This document shows positions 54,468 through 62,552 of a stretch of DNA of 64,000 bases, piece by piece. The DNA lies in assembly GCF_000744815.1 (NCBI RefSeq), contig NZ_JQMQ01000005.1:2054055-2118054 (forward strand), given 5' to 3'. Every line of letters starts with the position of its first letter. Position 1 is the first letter of the stretch. The notes under the pieces were generated by a model. The model had not been told where the DNA came from and made no database searches. It was given only the letters and a program-made list of their open reading frames with translations. The DNA comes from Phaeacidiphilus oryzae TH49 (GTDB taxonomy: Bacteria > Actinomycetota > Actinomycetes > Streptomycetales > Streptomycetaceae). Both the position numbers and the translations under genes were made by a program.

Positions 54468-55859
54468 ATGGCGTTGACGGGGCCGACCGGGCCGGTGATG
54501 ACCCGGGAGGAGGTCGACCGCGCCCTGCTGCGGCTGAGTGCCGAGCGGGACGCGGTGGAGACGTCTCTGCTCGCCCTGCAGGACCATCCGGGCCGCCGGC
54601 TGCTGGAGGGCGCGGAGCTCACCGGGCGCACCGCCGAGCGGTGGGGCGAGGTCGAGCCGGGGATAGCGGCGCTCTGGTCGCTCTTCGACACCTACGCGGA
54701 GGCGCTGGCCGCGGCCCGCGCGGTGCGCGCCCGGCGCAACCGGCCGGGCCAGTCCGAACTGATCGAGCTGACCGAGCTGTTGCGCGGATCCGGGGTGACG
54801 GTCTCGGCGGCCCAGCTGCCGGCGGCGGCGACCCCGATCGGCCGGCCGACCCGGCTGAGCGAGCAGATCGGGCTGACCGAGCTGGTCGACCGGATGAACG
54901 CCTGGTACGAGCAGATCATCGAGGTGGTCTCGGCGGCGGACGCCGTCTGGTCGGCGCTGCCCGCCCGGATAGACCTGCTGATCGCCGAGTTGCAGCGGGT
55001 GCGGGCGCTGGCCCGGTCGGTCGGGGTGCTGCGCGGCGAGCACCCCTCGGCGGACCGGCTGGAGGAGATAGGGCGCGAACTGGGCGCGCTGCGCGGTGAG
55101 GTGACGGCCGATCCCCTGGCGTTCTGGGTGCCGCGGCCGAGCGGCGAGCTGCGGGCGGCCGGCGGCGGGAGGCGCGGTCGCGGCGGCGGGCCGGGCGGCG
55201 CGGGCGGTTCCGGCGGCGCCGGCGGACGCGGGAACTCGGCGGCCGGGCGGGTCGAGACCGCACGGTACGACCGGGACGCCCGGGACGTCGACGACATCCG
55301 GCTGGAGCTGGAGGACCTGCTGCGGCTGCGGGACGACGCCGACGAGCGGCTGGAGGGCGTCGGCGACCTGCTGATGCGCGCGGACGCCACCCTCGCCGAG
55401 GCCCGCCGGGCGCGCGGGGAGGTGCTGGCGAAGATCGCCGCCACCGAGGTGCCGGCCGTGCCGGGCCCGGCCAGCGCGATGCGGGAACGTCTCGCCCAGG
55501 CCGACCTGCTGCGCCGGCACGGCCAGTGGCACCGGCTCGGTCCGCTGCTCGACTCCCTGGAGGCCTCCGCGGCCAGGGAGTTGGACCGGGCGCGGGAATC
55601 CCTGGAGTCGGTCACCCGGCCGCTGGCGGTCCGCGCCGAGCTGCGCGGGCGGCTGGACGCGTACAAGGCGATGGCCGCGCGGCGCGGGCTTGCCGAGGAC
55701 CCGGAGCTGATCGAGCGCTACGACCTCGCGCGGCGGCTGCTCTGGAGCGCGCCCTGCGATCTGCGGGCCGCGGAGAACGCCGTGCTGCGCTACCAGCAGG
55801 GGCTCCGGCCGACCACCCCCGACGACCACCGGGACCACCGTCCCGCGTCCGGGGGCTGA
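54468..55859 (+). CDS. coiled-coil protein of the PknG cassette, unknown function
   Basis: A 463-residue soluble protein with no recognised domain. Long amphipathic helices (MTREEVDRALLRLSAERDAV; LVDRMNAWYEQIIEVVSAAD; DIRLELEDLLRLRDDADERL; SLEASAARELDRARESLESV) suggest coiled coils. They are broken by a Gly-rich linker (GGGRRGRGGGPGGAGGSGG, about residues 228-255). FWVPRP just before the linker is a distinctive motif. It lies between glnH and pknG on the same strand, so an adaptor or scaffold for the kinase pathway is possible. ATG chosen for GGAGG 11 bases upstream. Confidence 0.7.
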   Translation: MALTGPTGPVMTREEVDRALLRLSAERDAVETSLLALQDHPGRRLLEGAELTGRTAERWGEVEPGIAALWSLFDTYAEALAAARAVRARRNRPGQSELIELTELLRGSGVTVSAAQLPAAATPIGRPTRLSEQIGLTELVDRMNAWYEQIIEVVSAADAVWSALPARIDLLIAELQRVRALARSVGVLRGEHPSADRLEEIGRELGALRGEVTADPLAFWVPRPSGELRAAGGGRRGRGGGPGGAGGSGGAGGRGNSAAGRVETARYDRDARDVDDIRLELEDLLRLRDDADERLEGVGDLLMRADATLAEARRARGEVLAKIAATEVPAVPGPASAMRERLAQADLLRRHGQWHRLGPLLDSLEASAARELDRARESLESVTRPLAVRAELRGRLDAYKAMAARRGLAEDPELIERYDLARRLLWSAPCDLRAAENAVLRYQQGLRPTTPDDHRDHRPASGG

Positions 55860-55882
55860 CGCCGTGCCGGGGGCGGGAGACC

Positions 55883-55984
55883 ATGGCAGAGAACCGGGAG
55901 GGGCAGCCGACCCGGCTGGACCGGCTGGACCGGCTGGACCGGCTGGACCGGCTGGACCGGCTGGACCGGCTGGACGGACCGTAG
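55883..55984 (+). CDS. putative 33-residue RLD-repeat micro-protein
   Basis: ATG with GGGAG upstream reads MAENREGQPT, then the tripeptide RLD seven times, then GP and a TAG. It is encoded by a 9-bp CTGGACCGG tandem repeat. This frame has almost all G/C third positions; the overlapping frame that would give a collagen-like Ala-Gly-Pro repeat has A/T-rich third positions and looks non-coding. Alternating basic, hydrophobic and acidic residues could form a short charged helix or strand. It may simply be a repeat expansion between genes. Confidence 0.35.
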   Translation: MAENREGQPTRLDRLDRLDRLDRLDRLDRLDGP

Positions 55985-56022
55985 CGGTCGTAGCGGTTGT
56001 ACCGGCAGAGAGGAAGTCGGGG

Positions 56023-56052
56023 ATGAGCGCGGTGACGGGGGAAGTCCGATGA
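56023..56052 (+). CDS. putative 9-residue leader ORF coupled to pknG
   Basis: ATG-AGC-GCG-GTG-ACG-GGG-GAA ends in GTC-CGA-TGA and would encode MSAVTGEVR. AGAGGAAG lies 5 bases upstream, a better SD than pknG itself has. Its TGA overlaps the pknG ATG as ATGA, so ribosomes could reinitiate on the kinase gene. Confidence 0.3.
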   Translation: MSAVTGEVR

Positions 56053-59000
56053 GCGGCAGCAGCGCGTCCACCACGGCGCCGGTTCCCTGCCCCCAGCCGT
56101 CCTGCACCGGCACCATCGACGAGGACGGCTACTGCACGGACTGCGGACTGTCGCCGAATGGTGCGGGGGCGGGTGCGGGTGCGGGTGCGGGCGCAAGCGC
56201 AAGCGCAGGCCCGGGCGCAAGCCGGGGTGCGGTCTCAAGCCCGCGCTCCGGCGCCGGCGGAGGTTCAGGCGCGAGCGCGGGCGCCGGCCAAGGTGCGGGC
56301 GCAAGCGTCGCAGGCTCCGGCGCGGGGGCGAGTTCCAGCGCGGGCGCCGGCCAAAGCGCGGCCGCAGGCCGGGGCGCCGGCCGAAGCGCGCCTGCAGGCA
56401 AGGGCGCGGCCGCAGGCCCGGCGCCCGCCGGTGGCTCCGCGGGCTCCCCCGCCGGCGGCGGGGTGCGGGCGCTGGGGCCGGGTTCGGCCTGCGCCCAGCC
56501 CGGCTGCTCGGGGACGATCGACGCGGACGGCTACTGCTCGGACTGCGGCCTCGCGGCCGTCCCGGCCGCGGCGGCGGCCGGAGCGGGGGTCGCGGGCGCG
56601 GAGGGCTCCGGAGTGCCGGGTCCGACCGTGCCGGCCGCCCACTCGGGAAGCACCTCCGCCGGCTCCTCGCTCTCCCCGTCCTCGCGCTCGCTCAGCGGGC
56701 GGACCCGCTCCGGGCGCACCCACTCCTCGCGCAGCGGCGGCAGCGGGCGGACCTCCGTGTCGGTGCGCACCCGCGGCTCGCTCGGGTCCACGTCGCGCGG
56801 GCGTCTCGGGGCCGGCCTGGTGCACGTCGAGCCGGTCGCGGAGACCGATCCGCGCTCGATGGTGCAGCCCAACCCCGAGGTGCCGGAGCGGAAGCGCTTC
56901 TGCAGCAAGTGCGAGGCGCCGGTCGGCCGGGGCCGGGAGGGCCGCCCGGGCCGTACCGAGGGATTCTGCACCAAGTGCGGCACCGCGTACTCGTTCTCGC
57001 CGAAACTCTTCCCCGGCGATCTGGTGGACGGGCAGTACGAGGTGATCGGCGCGCTCGCCCACGGCGGGCTCGGCTGGATCTACCTGGCCATCGACCAGCA
57101 CGTCGAGAACCGCCCGGTGGTCCTCAAGGGCCTGCTGAACACCGGCGACGAGGAGGCCATCCGGGTCGCCATCGCCGAGCGCCGCTACCTGGCCGAGGTG
57201 GACCACCCCAACCTGGTCCGCATCATCGACTTCGCCGAGCACCCGGACGCCACCCGCCCCGGCCAGACCGAGGGCTACATCGTCATGGAGTACGTCGGCG
57301 GCAAGTCCCTCAAGGACATCGCCAACGAGCGCCGCCTGCCGGACGGCCGGCGCGACCCGCTCCCCGTCGAGCAGGCCATCGCGTACGCGCTGGAGGTGCT
57401 GCCGGCCCTCGGCTACCTCCACGACCGGGGGCTGATCTACTGCGACTTCAAGCTGGACAACGTCATCCAGAGCGGCGACCGGCTGAAGATCATCGACCTG
57501 GGCGCGGTCCGGCACGCCGACGACGAGGGGCCGATCTTCGGCACCATCGGCTACCAGGCGCCGGAGATCGCCACCGAGGGCGTCTCGCCCTCCTCCGACC
57601 TGTACACGGTGGCGCGCACGCTGGCCGTGCTGAGCTTCGACTTCCAGGGGTACACCACCGTCTACCGGGACACCCTGCCGGGCCCGGAGGCCGTCGAGGT
57701 CTTCAACCGCTACGAGTCCTTCTACCGGCTGCTGGTGCGCGGCACCGACCCGGACCCCAGCCGGCGGTTCTCCTCGGCGGAGGAGATGGCCGAGCAGCTG
57801 ACCGGGGTGCTGCGGGAGATCCTGTCGCTCAAGGACGGCCGGCCGCGGCCGGCGCTGTCCACCCTGTTCGGCACCGAACTTCGGGTCGTGGACAACACGC
57901 TGGTCGCGCGGCGGGAACCGGGCGGGACCTTCGGCGAGCGGGAGATCCCGCCGGCGATGGGCTCGGAGTGGCTGGCCTCGTTCACCCCGCGCGGGCGCGC
58001 ACGGGCGCGCGAGCGGGAGCGCGCACTGACGGAGGGCGCGGCAGCGGCAACGAGCGCGGGCGCTACGGGCGCGCTGGAGGCGGCGGCCGCCGCGTCGAAC
58101 GGCGCGGCCGGCACGGCGTCGATCCCGGCACAGCAGGCCGGCTCCCCGAACGGCGGCGCCTCGCCGGCGATCGGCGCGACGCCGGCGGCGGTCGCCCTCC
58201 CAGCCGCAGCCGCCGTACCTTCCGCTCCCGCCGACCCGGCGCCGCTGGGCGCCGGGCGCGCCCCGGGGGCCCCCGAGATCACCCGGCTGGATCCGCGGCA
58301 GGCCGGGCTCGCCCTGCCGGTCCCCAGGATCGACGCCGGCGACCCCAACGCCGGATTCCTCGCCGCGCTGGTCGCGACCGCACCCGGAGAGGTGATCGCC
58401 GCTCTCCAGGCCGCGCCCGCGCCCTCGGTCGAGCTGCGGCTGCGCGAGCTGCGGGCCCGGATCGAGCTCGGCGAGACCGACGCGGTGCGCGACGGACTGG
58501 CCGAGTTGGAGCAGGACTTCGCCGCGGACTGGCGGGTGGTCTGGTATCGCGGTCTGGCCTCGCTGGTGGCCGCCGGGGACGCCGCCGCCCAGGACCCCGC
58601 CTCGGCGGAGGCCCTGCTCAGCGCGGCGGCCGACGACTTCGACGCGCTCTACGACGCGTTCCCCGGCGAGGCCGCGCCCAAGCTGGCCCTCGGGGTCTGC
58701 GCCGAGCTGCTCGGCGAGCGCGAGGACGCGGCGGAGTTCTACCGGCTGGTGTGGACCACGGACACCGCGTACGTCAGCGCCGCCTTCGGGCTGGCCCGGG
58801 TGCTGCTGGCCTCGAATGACCGCGCGGCGGCGGTCCGGGCCCTGGAGTCCGTGCCGGAGACGTCCATCCACTACACCGCGTCCAGGATCGCCGCGATCCG
58901 CGCGCGGATCCGGGAGCGCGCCCCGGAGGAGGCGCTGCGCGCCGATCTGGCCGCCTGCTCCCGGCAGTTGGCGGATCTTCCGCTGGACGCCAGGACCCGT

Positions 59001-59285
59001 ACCGAACTGACGGTGGAGGTGCTGGACGCGGCCCTCGGCTGGGTGCTGGCCGGCCGCCCGGCGGACACCGGCGGCGCCCCGACCGGGGCGTCAGGTAGCG
59101 TAGCGGGCGGATCCGGGGGCGCCGACGGGCAGTTGACGCTGCTCGGACACCGTGCCGAGGAACGGGAACTGCGCTTCGCACTGGAACACTCCTACCGGGT
59201 GCTGGCGCGTCTCAGCGGCCGGCGGGAGAAGCGGATCGAGTGGGTGGAGCGGGCAAACCGTACCCGGCCCAGAACGTGGGTGTGA
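56049..59285 (+). CDS. pknG: PknG-type serine/threonine protein kinase with zinc ribbons and TPR domain
   Basis: A 1078-residue soluble kinase, longer than mycobacterial PknG (about 750). Two zinc-ribbon motifs C-x4-C-x-G-x-I-D-x-D-G-Y-C-x2-C-G lie near residues 15-35 and 155-175, joined by a long Ala/Gly/Ser linker. A third, rubredoxin-like pair (FCSKCEAPVG and FCTKCG) is near 285-315. The kinase domain (about 325-595) has glycine loop GALAHGGLGW, Lys360 in VVLKGLL, catalytic loop YCDFKLDNV (about 463-471) and DLG in place of DFG, as in PknG. A TPR-like helical region covers about 770-1070. It is expected to act downstream of GlnH/GlnX. Confidence 0.88.
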   Translation: MSGSSASTTAPVPCPQPSCTGTIDEDGYCTDCGLSPNGAGAGAGAGAGASASAGPGASRGAVSSPRSGAGGGSGASAGAGQGAGASVAGSGAGASSSAGAGQSAAAGRGAGRSAPAGKGAAAGPAPAGGSAGSPAGGGVRALGPGSACAQPGCSGTIDADGYCSDCGLAAVPAAAAAGAGVAGAEGSGVPGPTVPAAHSGSTSAGSSLSPSSRSLSGRTRSGRTHSSRSGGSGRTSVSVRTRGSLGSTSRGRLGAGLVHVEPVAETDPRSMVQPNPEVPERKRFCSKCEAPVGRGREGRPGRTEGFCTKCGTAYSFSPKLFPGDLVDGQYEVIGALAHGGLGWIYLAIDQHVENRPVVLKGLLNTGDEEAIRVAIAERRYLAEVDHPNLVRIIDFAEHPDATRPGQTEGYIVMEYVGGKSLKDIANERRLPDGRRDPLPVEQAIAYALEVLPALGYLHDRGLIYCDFKLDNVIQSGDRLKIIDLGAVRHADDEGPIFGTIGYQAPEIATEGVSPSSDLYTVARTLAVLSFDFQGYTTVYRDTLPGPEAVEVFNRYESFYRLLVRGTDPDPSRRFSSAEEMAEQLTGVLREILSLKDGRPRPALSTLFGTELRVVDNTLVARREPGGTFGEREIPPAMGSEWLASFTPRGRARARERERALTEGAAAATSAGATGALEAAAAASNGAAGTASIPAQQAGSPNGGASPAIGATPAAVALPAAAAVPSAPADPAPLGAGRAPGAPEITRLDPRQAGLALPVPRIDAGDPNAGFLAALVATAPGEVIAALQAAPAPSVELRLRELRARIELGETDAVRDGLAELEQDFAADWRVVWYRGLASLVAAGDAAAQDPASAEALLSAAADDFDALYDAFPGEAAPKLALGVCAELLGEREDAAEFYRLVWTTDTAYVSAAFGLARVLLASNDRAAAVRALESVPETSIHYTASRIAAIRARIRERAPEEALRADLAACSRQLADLPLDARTRTELTVEVLDAALGWVLAGRPADTGGAPTGASGSVAGGSGGADGQLTLLGHRAEERELRFALEHSYRVLARLSGRREKRIEWVERANRTRPRTWV

Positions 59286-59289
59286 GCCG

Positions 59290-61149
59290 ATGGACCAACT
59301 GACCCTGTCGTGCCCCGCCTGCGATCAGCCGGTGGGCAAGGAGGACCTGTACTGCGAGGCCTGCGGCACCCGCCTGCACGCGCCCGCGACGGGTCACCCG
59401 ACCACGGCCAACGGCTCGGCGGCGACGCCCCGCGCGGGCGCGGCGGGCCACGGCGGCCCCGGGCAGGCGGCGGGCGCCTTCGGCGCCACGGCCGCTACCG
59501 CCCTGCCCGGCCAGGTCGGCCAGTCCGGCCAGGCCGGTCAGGGCCGGCCCCGTCGCCTCGGTTCTCCGCCCACGACGACCCCGGACCGCCGGGCAGCGCA
59601 CCCCGAAGGCGCCGGCACCGCAAGCCCCGGCAACGAAGGCCTCCGCGCCGAGGGCGAAGCACGGACCGGCCCCGGCGGGGCCGGGGAGCCGGGCGACACC
59701 GGGGCAGGGTTGCAGGGGCCGGTGCTGCCGCCGGACCCGCGAGCGGTCGCGGGCGGGGCCGCCGGGGCCGCGGGCCCCGCCCACGGTTCGGAGAGCGCGG
59801 CCGGCGCCGCCGCGGGTACATCGGATGCCACGGGGGCGACCGGCACGACCGGGACGACCGGTACCACCGGGGACTTCGTGCTGGCCGCCCCGCTCCCGCC
59901 CGGGATGCTCCTCGCCGAGGACGGCGAGTCCGACGTAGCCGAGGACATCACCGGCCTCGGCACGCCCGGCGCCGGCCAACCGGCCCAGGACGAGTCCGAG
60001 TTGGAGACCGCCTCGGCCGGCAACCGCCCGCCCGCCGCCGGCCCGCAGCAGACCTGCTCCCACTGCGGAGCGAAGACCATCGACGCCGACGGCTACTGCG
60101 AGTCCTGCGGCCGCCCCCTCCCCCGCCCCCGCGACCATCAGGAGCGCGCCCTGGAGTCCATCGCCGGAGTCACCGACCGCGGCTTCCGCCACCACCGCAA
60201 CGAGGACGCCTTCTCCGTCGCCGCGACCCGCCGCCCGGACGGCTCGCCGGTCGTCGTCGCCGTGGTCTGCGACGGCGTCTCCTCCGCCTCCCACCCGGAC
60301 GTCGCCTCCGAACTCGCCTCCGAGACCGGCACCGAGCACCTCCTCGGCGCCCTGGAGTCGGGCACCGCCCCGGAGGAGGCGATGACCGCCGCGATCCTCC
60401 ACGCCGCCGACGCGGTGGACGCCCTCGCCGACCGCACCCCGCGCGAGCCCGGCCACAACTCCCCCGCCTGCACCTGCGTCAGCGCGGTCGCTGCGGACGG
60501 CCGGGTCACCATCGGCTGGGTCGGCGACAGCCGCGCGTACTGGTTCCCCGACGACCGCTCGATCCCCGCCGAGCGCCTGACCGTCGACGACTCCTGGGCG
60601 ACCAGGATGGTGGAGGCCGGGCTGCTGGAGGAGGCGGAGGCCTACGCCGACCCGCGCGCCCACGCCATCACCGGCTGGCTCGGCGCGGACGCGATCGAGG
60701 TCGAGCCGCACGTCGAGTCCTTCGTCCCGGACGTCCCCGGTGTCGTACTGGTGTGCACGGACGGTCTGTGGAACTACGCGGAGGGGGCCGGCGAACTCGC
60801 CGCCGTGGTCCCGGCCGACGCCCGGACCCGCCCCCTGGAGGCCGCCCGCTCCCTGGTCGGCTTCGCGCTGGAGAACGGGGGCCACGACAACATCACGGTC
60901 GCGATCCTGCCCTGGGACCCGGCCGAGCTCGCCCCCGACGGCGCGGGCCACGCCGGCACCGGCACCCTGACCGACCTCGACGCCGATCCCGACCCCGACC
61001 ACGCCCCCACCGAGTACTCCCTCCCCGTCCTCGACCCTCCCCCGGGCGGTCCCGCCGCCCCGACCCCGACTTCGACCCCGACGTCGACTCCGACCACCTC
61101 ACCGGCACGGCCTTCAGATCCTTCTCCACGCAGCCCTGAGGAGCGCTGA
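59290..61149 (+). CDS. PP2C-family protein phosphatase with zinc ribbons
   Basis: A 619-residue Ser/Thr phosphatase. Zinc ribbon 1 is CPACDQPVGKEDLYCEACG (residues 8-26); ribbon 2, CSHCGAKTIDADGYCESCG (about 257-275), closely resembles the kinase ribbons. Between them lies a 220-residue Gly/Ala/Thr-rich linker. The PP2C core starts at GFRHHRNEDAF (about 298-308) and has VCDGVSSASHPDVAS, GWVGDSRAYW, CTDGLWNY and GGHDNITVAIL, so all metal-binding aspartates are present. The Pro/Thr-rich C-terminal tail is low complexity. It starts 4 bases after pknG stops; reversal of PknG phosphorylation is the natural inference. Confidence 0.9.
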   Translation: MDQLTLSCPACDQPVGKEDLYCEACGTRLHAPATGHPTTANGSAATPRAGAAGHGGPGQAAGAFGATAATALPGQVGQSGQAGQGRPRRLGSPPTTTPDRRAAHPEGAGTASPGNEGLRAEGEARTGPGGAGEPGDTGAGLQGPVLPPDPRAVAGGAAGAAGPAHGSESAAGAAAGTSDATGATGTTGTTGTTGDFVLAAPLPPGMLLAEDGESDVAEDITGLGTPGAGQPAQDESELETASAGNRPPAAGPQQTCSHCGAKTIDADGYCESCGRPLPRPRDHQERALESIAGVTDRGFRHHRNEDAFSVAATRRPDGSPVVVAVVCDGVSSASHPDVASELASETGTEHLLGALESGTAPEEAMTAAILHAADAVDALADRTPREPGHNSPACTCVSAVAADGRVTIGWVGDSRAYWFPDDRSIPAERLTVDDSWATRMVEAGLLEEAEAYADPRAHAITGWLGADAIEVEPHVESFVPDVPGVVLVCTDGLWNYAEGAGELAAVVPADARTRPLEAARSLVGFALENGGHDNITVAILPWDPAELAPDGAGHAGTGTLTDLDADPDPDHAPTEYSLPVLDPPPGGPAAPTPTSTPTSTPTTSPARPSDPSPRSPEER

Positions 61150-61152
61150 GCG

Positions 61153-62505
61153 ATGGCCAAGCTCACCAAGTCCAACCTCCCGCAGTTCGAGGTGGAGGTC
61201 TTCCAGAACGCGTACCTGGCGGAGGGCGCCCAGGAGGTCAACGCGATCGTCACGGTCACCGCGACCGGCGGCGGCACCACCGGCGGCCGGCCGCTCGCCG
61301 CCGACTCGGCGCCCGCCGCGCCGGACGCCACCGCGGACGCCGGAGTCGTGATCATGGTCGACTGCTCGGGCTCGATGGACTACCCGCCGAGCAAGATCCG
61401 CTCGGCCCGGGAGGCCACCGCCGCCGCGATCGACGAGGTCCGGGACGGGGTGGCGTTCGCCGTGGTGGCGGGCACCCATGTGGCCAAGGAGGTCTACCCG
61501 GGCGACGGCGGGCTCGCGATCGCCTCGGAGGCCACCCGGGAGGCCGCCAAGCAGTCCCTCCGCCGGCTCAGCCCGAGCGGCGGTACGGCGATCGGCACCT
61601 GGCTGAACAAGGCCGACCAACTCTTCGCGGGGCGCCCCGAACTGACCCTGCGGCACGGAATCCTGCTGACCGACGGCCGCAACGAGCACGAGGAGCCGGA
61701 GGCCCTGGCGAGCACCCTGGACACCGTCTCCGGCCGGTTCACCTGCGACTGCCGCGGGGTCGGCACCGACTGGGAGGTCGCCGAGCTGCGGCGGATATCC
61801 TCCGCGCTGCTCGGCTCTGTGGACATCGTCGCGGATCCCTCGGGTCTCGCGGCCGACTTCCGGTCCATGATGGAGAACGCCATGGGCAAGGAGGTCGCCG
61901 ACGTGGCGCTGCGGGTCTGGACCCCGCAGAACGCCTCGGTACGGTTCGTCAAGCAGGTCGCCCCGGTGGTCGAGGACCTGACGGAGCGTCGGAGCGAGAG
62001 CGCGCCCCGCGCGGGCGACTACCCCACCGGTTCCTGGGGCGACGAGAGCCGCGACTACCACGTCTGCGTGGAGGTGCCGGCGGCCGCGGTGGGCAGCGAG
62101 ATGCTGGCCGCCCGGATCAGCCTGGTCCTGCCGCAACCGGACGGCAGCAGCAAGGTGCTCTCCCAAGGTTTGGTCAAGGCCGTCTGGACCGACGACCTCC
62201 AGGCGTCCACCCGGATCAACCCCCAAGTCGCCCACTACACCGGGCAGGCCGAGCTGGCCGACTCCATCCAGGAGGGGCTGGAGGCGCACCGCGAGGGGGA
62301 CCTGGACCGGGCCACGGCCAAGCTGGGGCAGGCCGTCCGACTCGCCCACGAATCGGGCAATGAGGACACCTTCCGATTGCTGGAGAAGGTCGTTGACGTG
62401 GTGGATCCGGCGGAGGGTACCGTTCGTTTCCGCAAGAACGTGAGCGAGGCAGACGAGATGACGCTCGAAACCCGCTCGACGAAGACAGTTCGGGTAAAGA
62501 AATAG
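61153..62505 (+). CDS. von Willebrand factor A domain protein
   Basis: A 450-residue protein with no signal peptide or membrane helix. An N-terminal beta domain (LPQFEVEVFQNAYLAEGAQE) precedes the VWA fold (about 63-240) with a complete MIDAS D-x-S-x-S (Asp70, Ser72, Ser74 in VDCSGSMDYP), GGTAIGTWL and LLTDGRNEHEEPE. The C-terminal part (about 250-450) is beta-rich and then helical, ending in basic residues. It starts 3 bases after the phosphatase stops. VWA proteins bind partners through the metal ion; here it may present or scaffold phosphorylated partners. Confidence 0.9.
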   Translation: MAKLTKSNLPQFEVEVFQNAYLAEGAQEVNAIVTVTATGGGTTGGRPLAADSAPAAPDATADAGVVIMVDCSGSMDYPPSKIRSAREATAAAIDEVRDGVAFAVVAGTHVAKEVYPGDGGLAIASEATREAAKQSLRRLSPSGGTAIGTWLNKADQLFAGRPELTLRHGILLTDGRNEHEEPEALASTLDTVSGRFTCDCRGVGTDWEVAELRRISSALLGSVDIVADPSGLAADFRSMMENAMGKEVADVALRVWTPQNASVRFVKQVAPVVEDLTERRSESAPRAGDYPTGSWGDESRDYHVCVEVPAAAVGSEMLAARISLVLPQPDGSSKVLSQGLVKAVWTDDLQASTRINPQVAHYTGQAELADSIQEGLEAHREGDLDRATAKLGQAVRLAHESGNEDTFRLLEKVVDVVDPAEGTVRFRKNVSEADEMTLETRSTKTVRVKK

Positions 62506-62552
62506 ACGGCACGACACGACCCGAGCGCCGAGAGCCACGAGGGGGACTCCCG

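Noticed and set aside
55864-56052. 62-codon frame encoding a collagen-like Ala-Gly-Pro repeat ahead of pknG
   Set aside because: Third codon positions are rich in A and T, unlike every real gene here; the overlapping RLD frame fits the genomic bias better.
53046-59285. Region checked for a two-component or secretion (T7SS/T6SS) system
   Set aside because: No histidine kinase, receiver, EccC or TssB/C-like sequence is present; the FHA and VWA genes fit a Ser/Thr kinase pathway instead.
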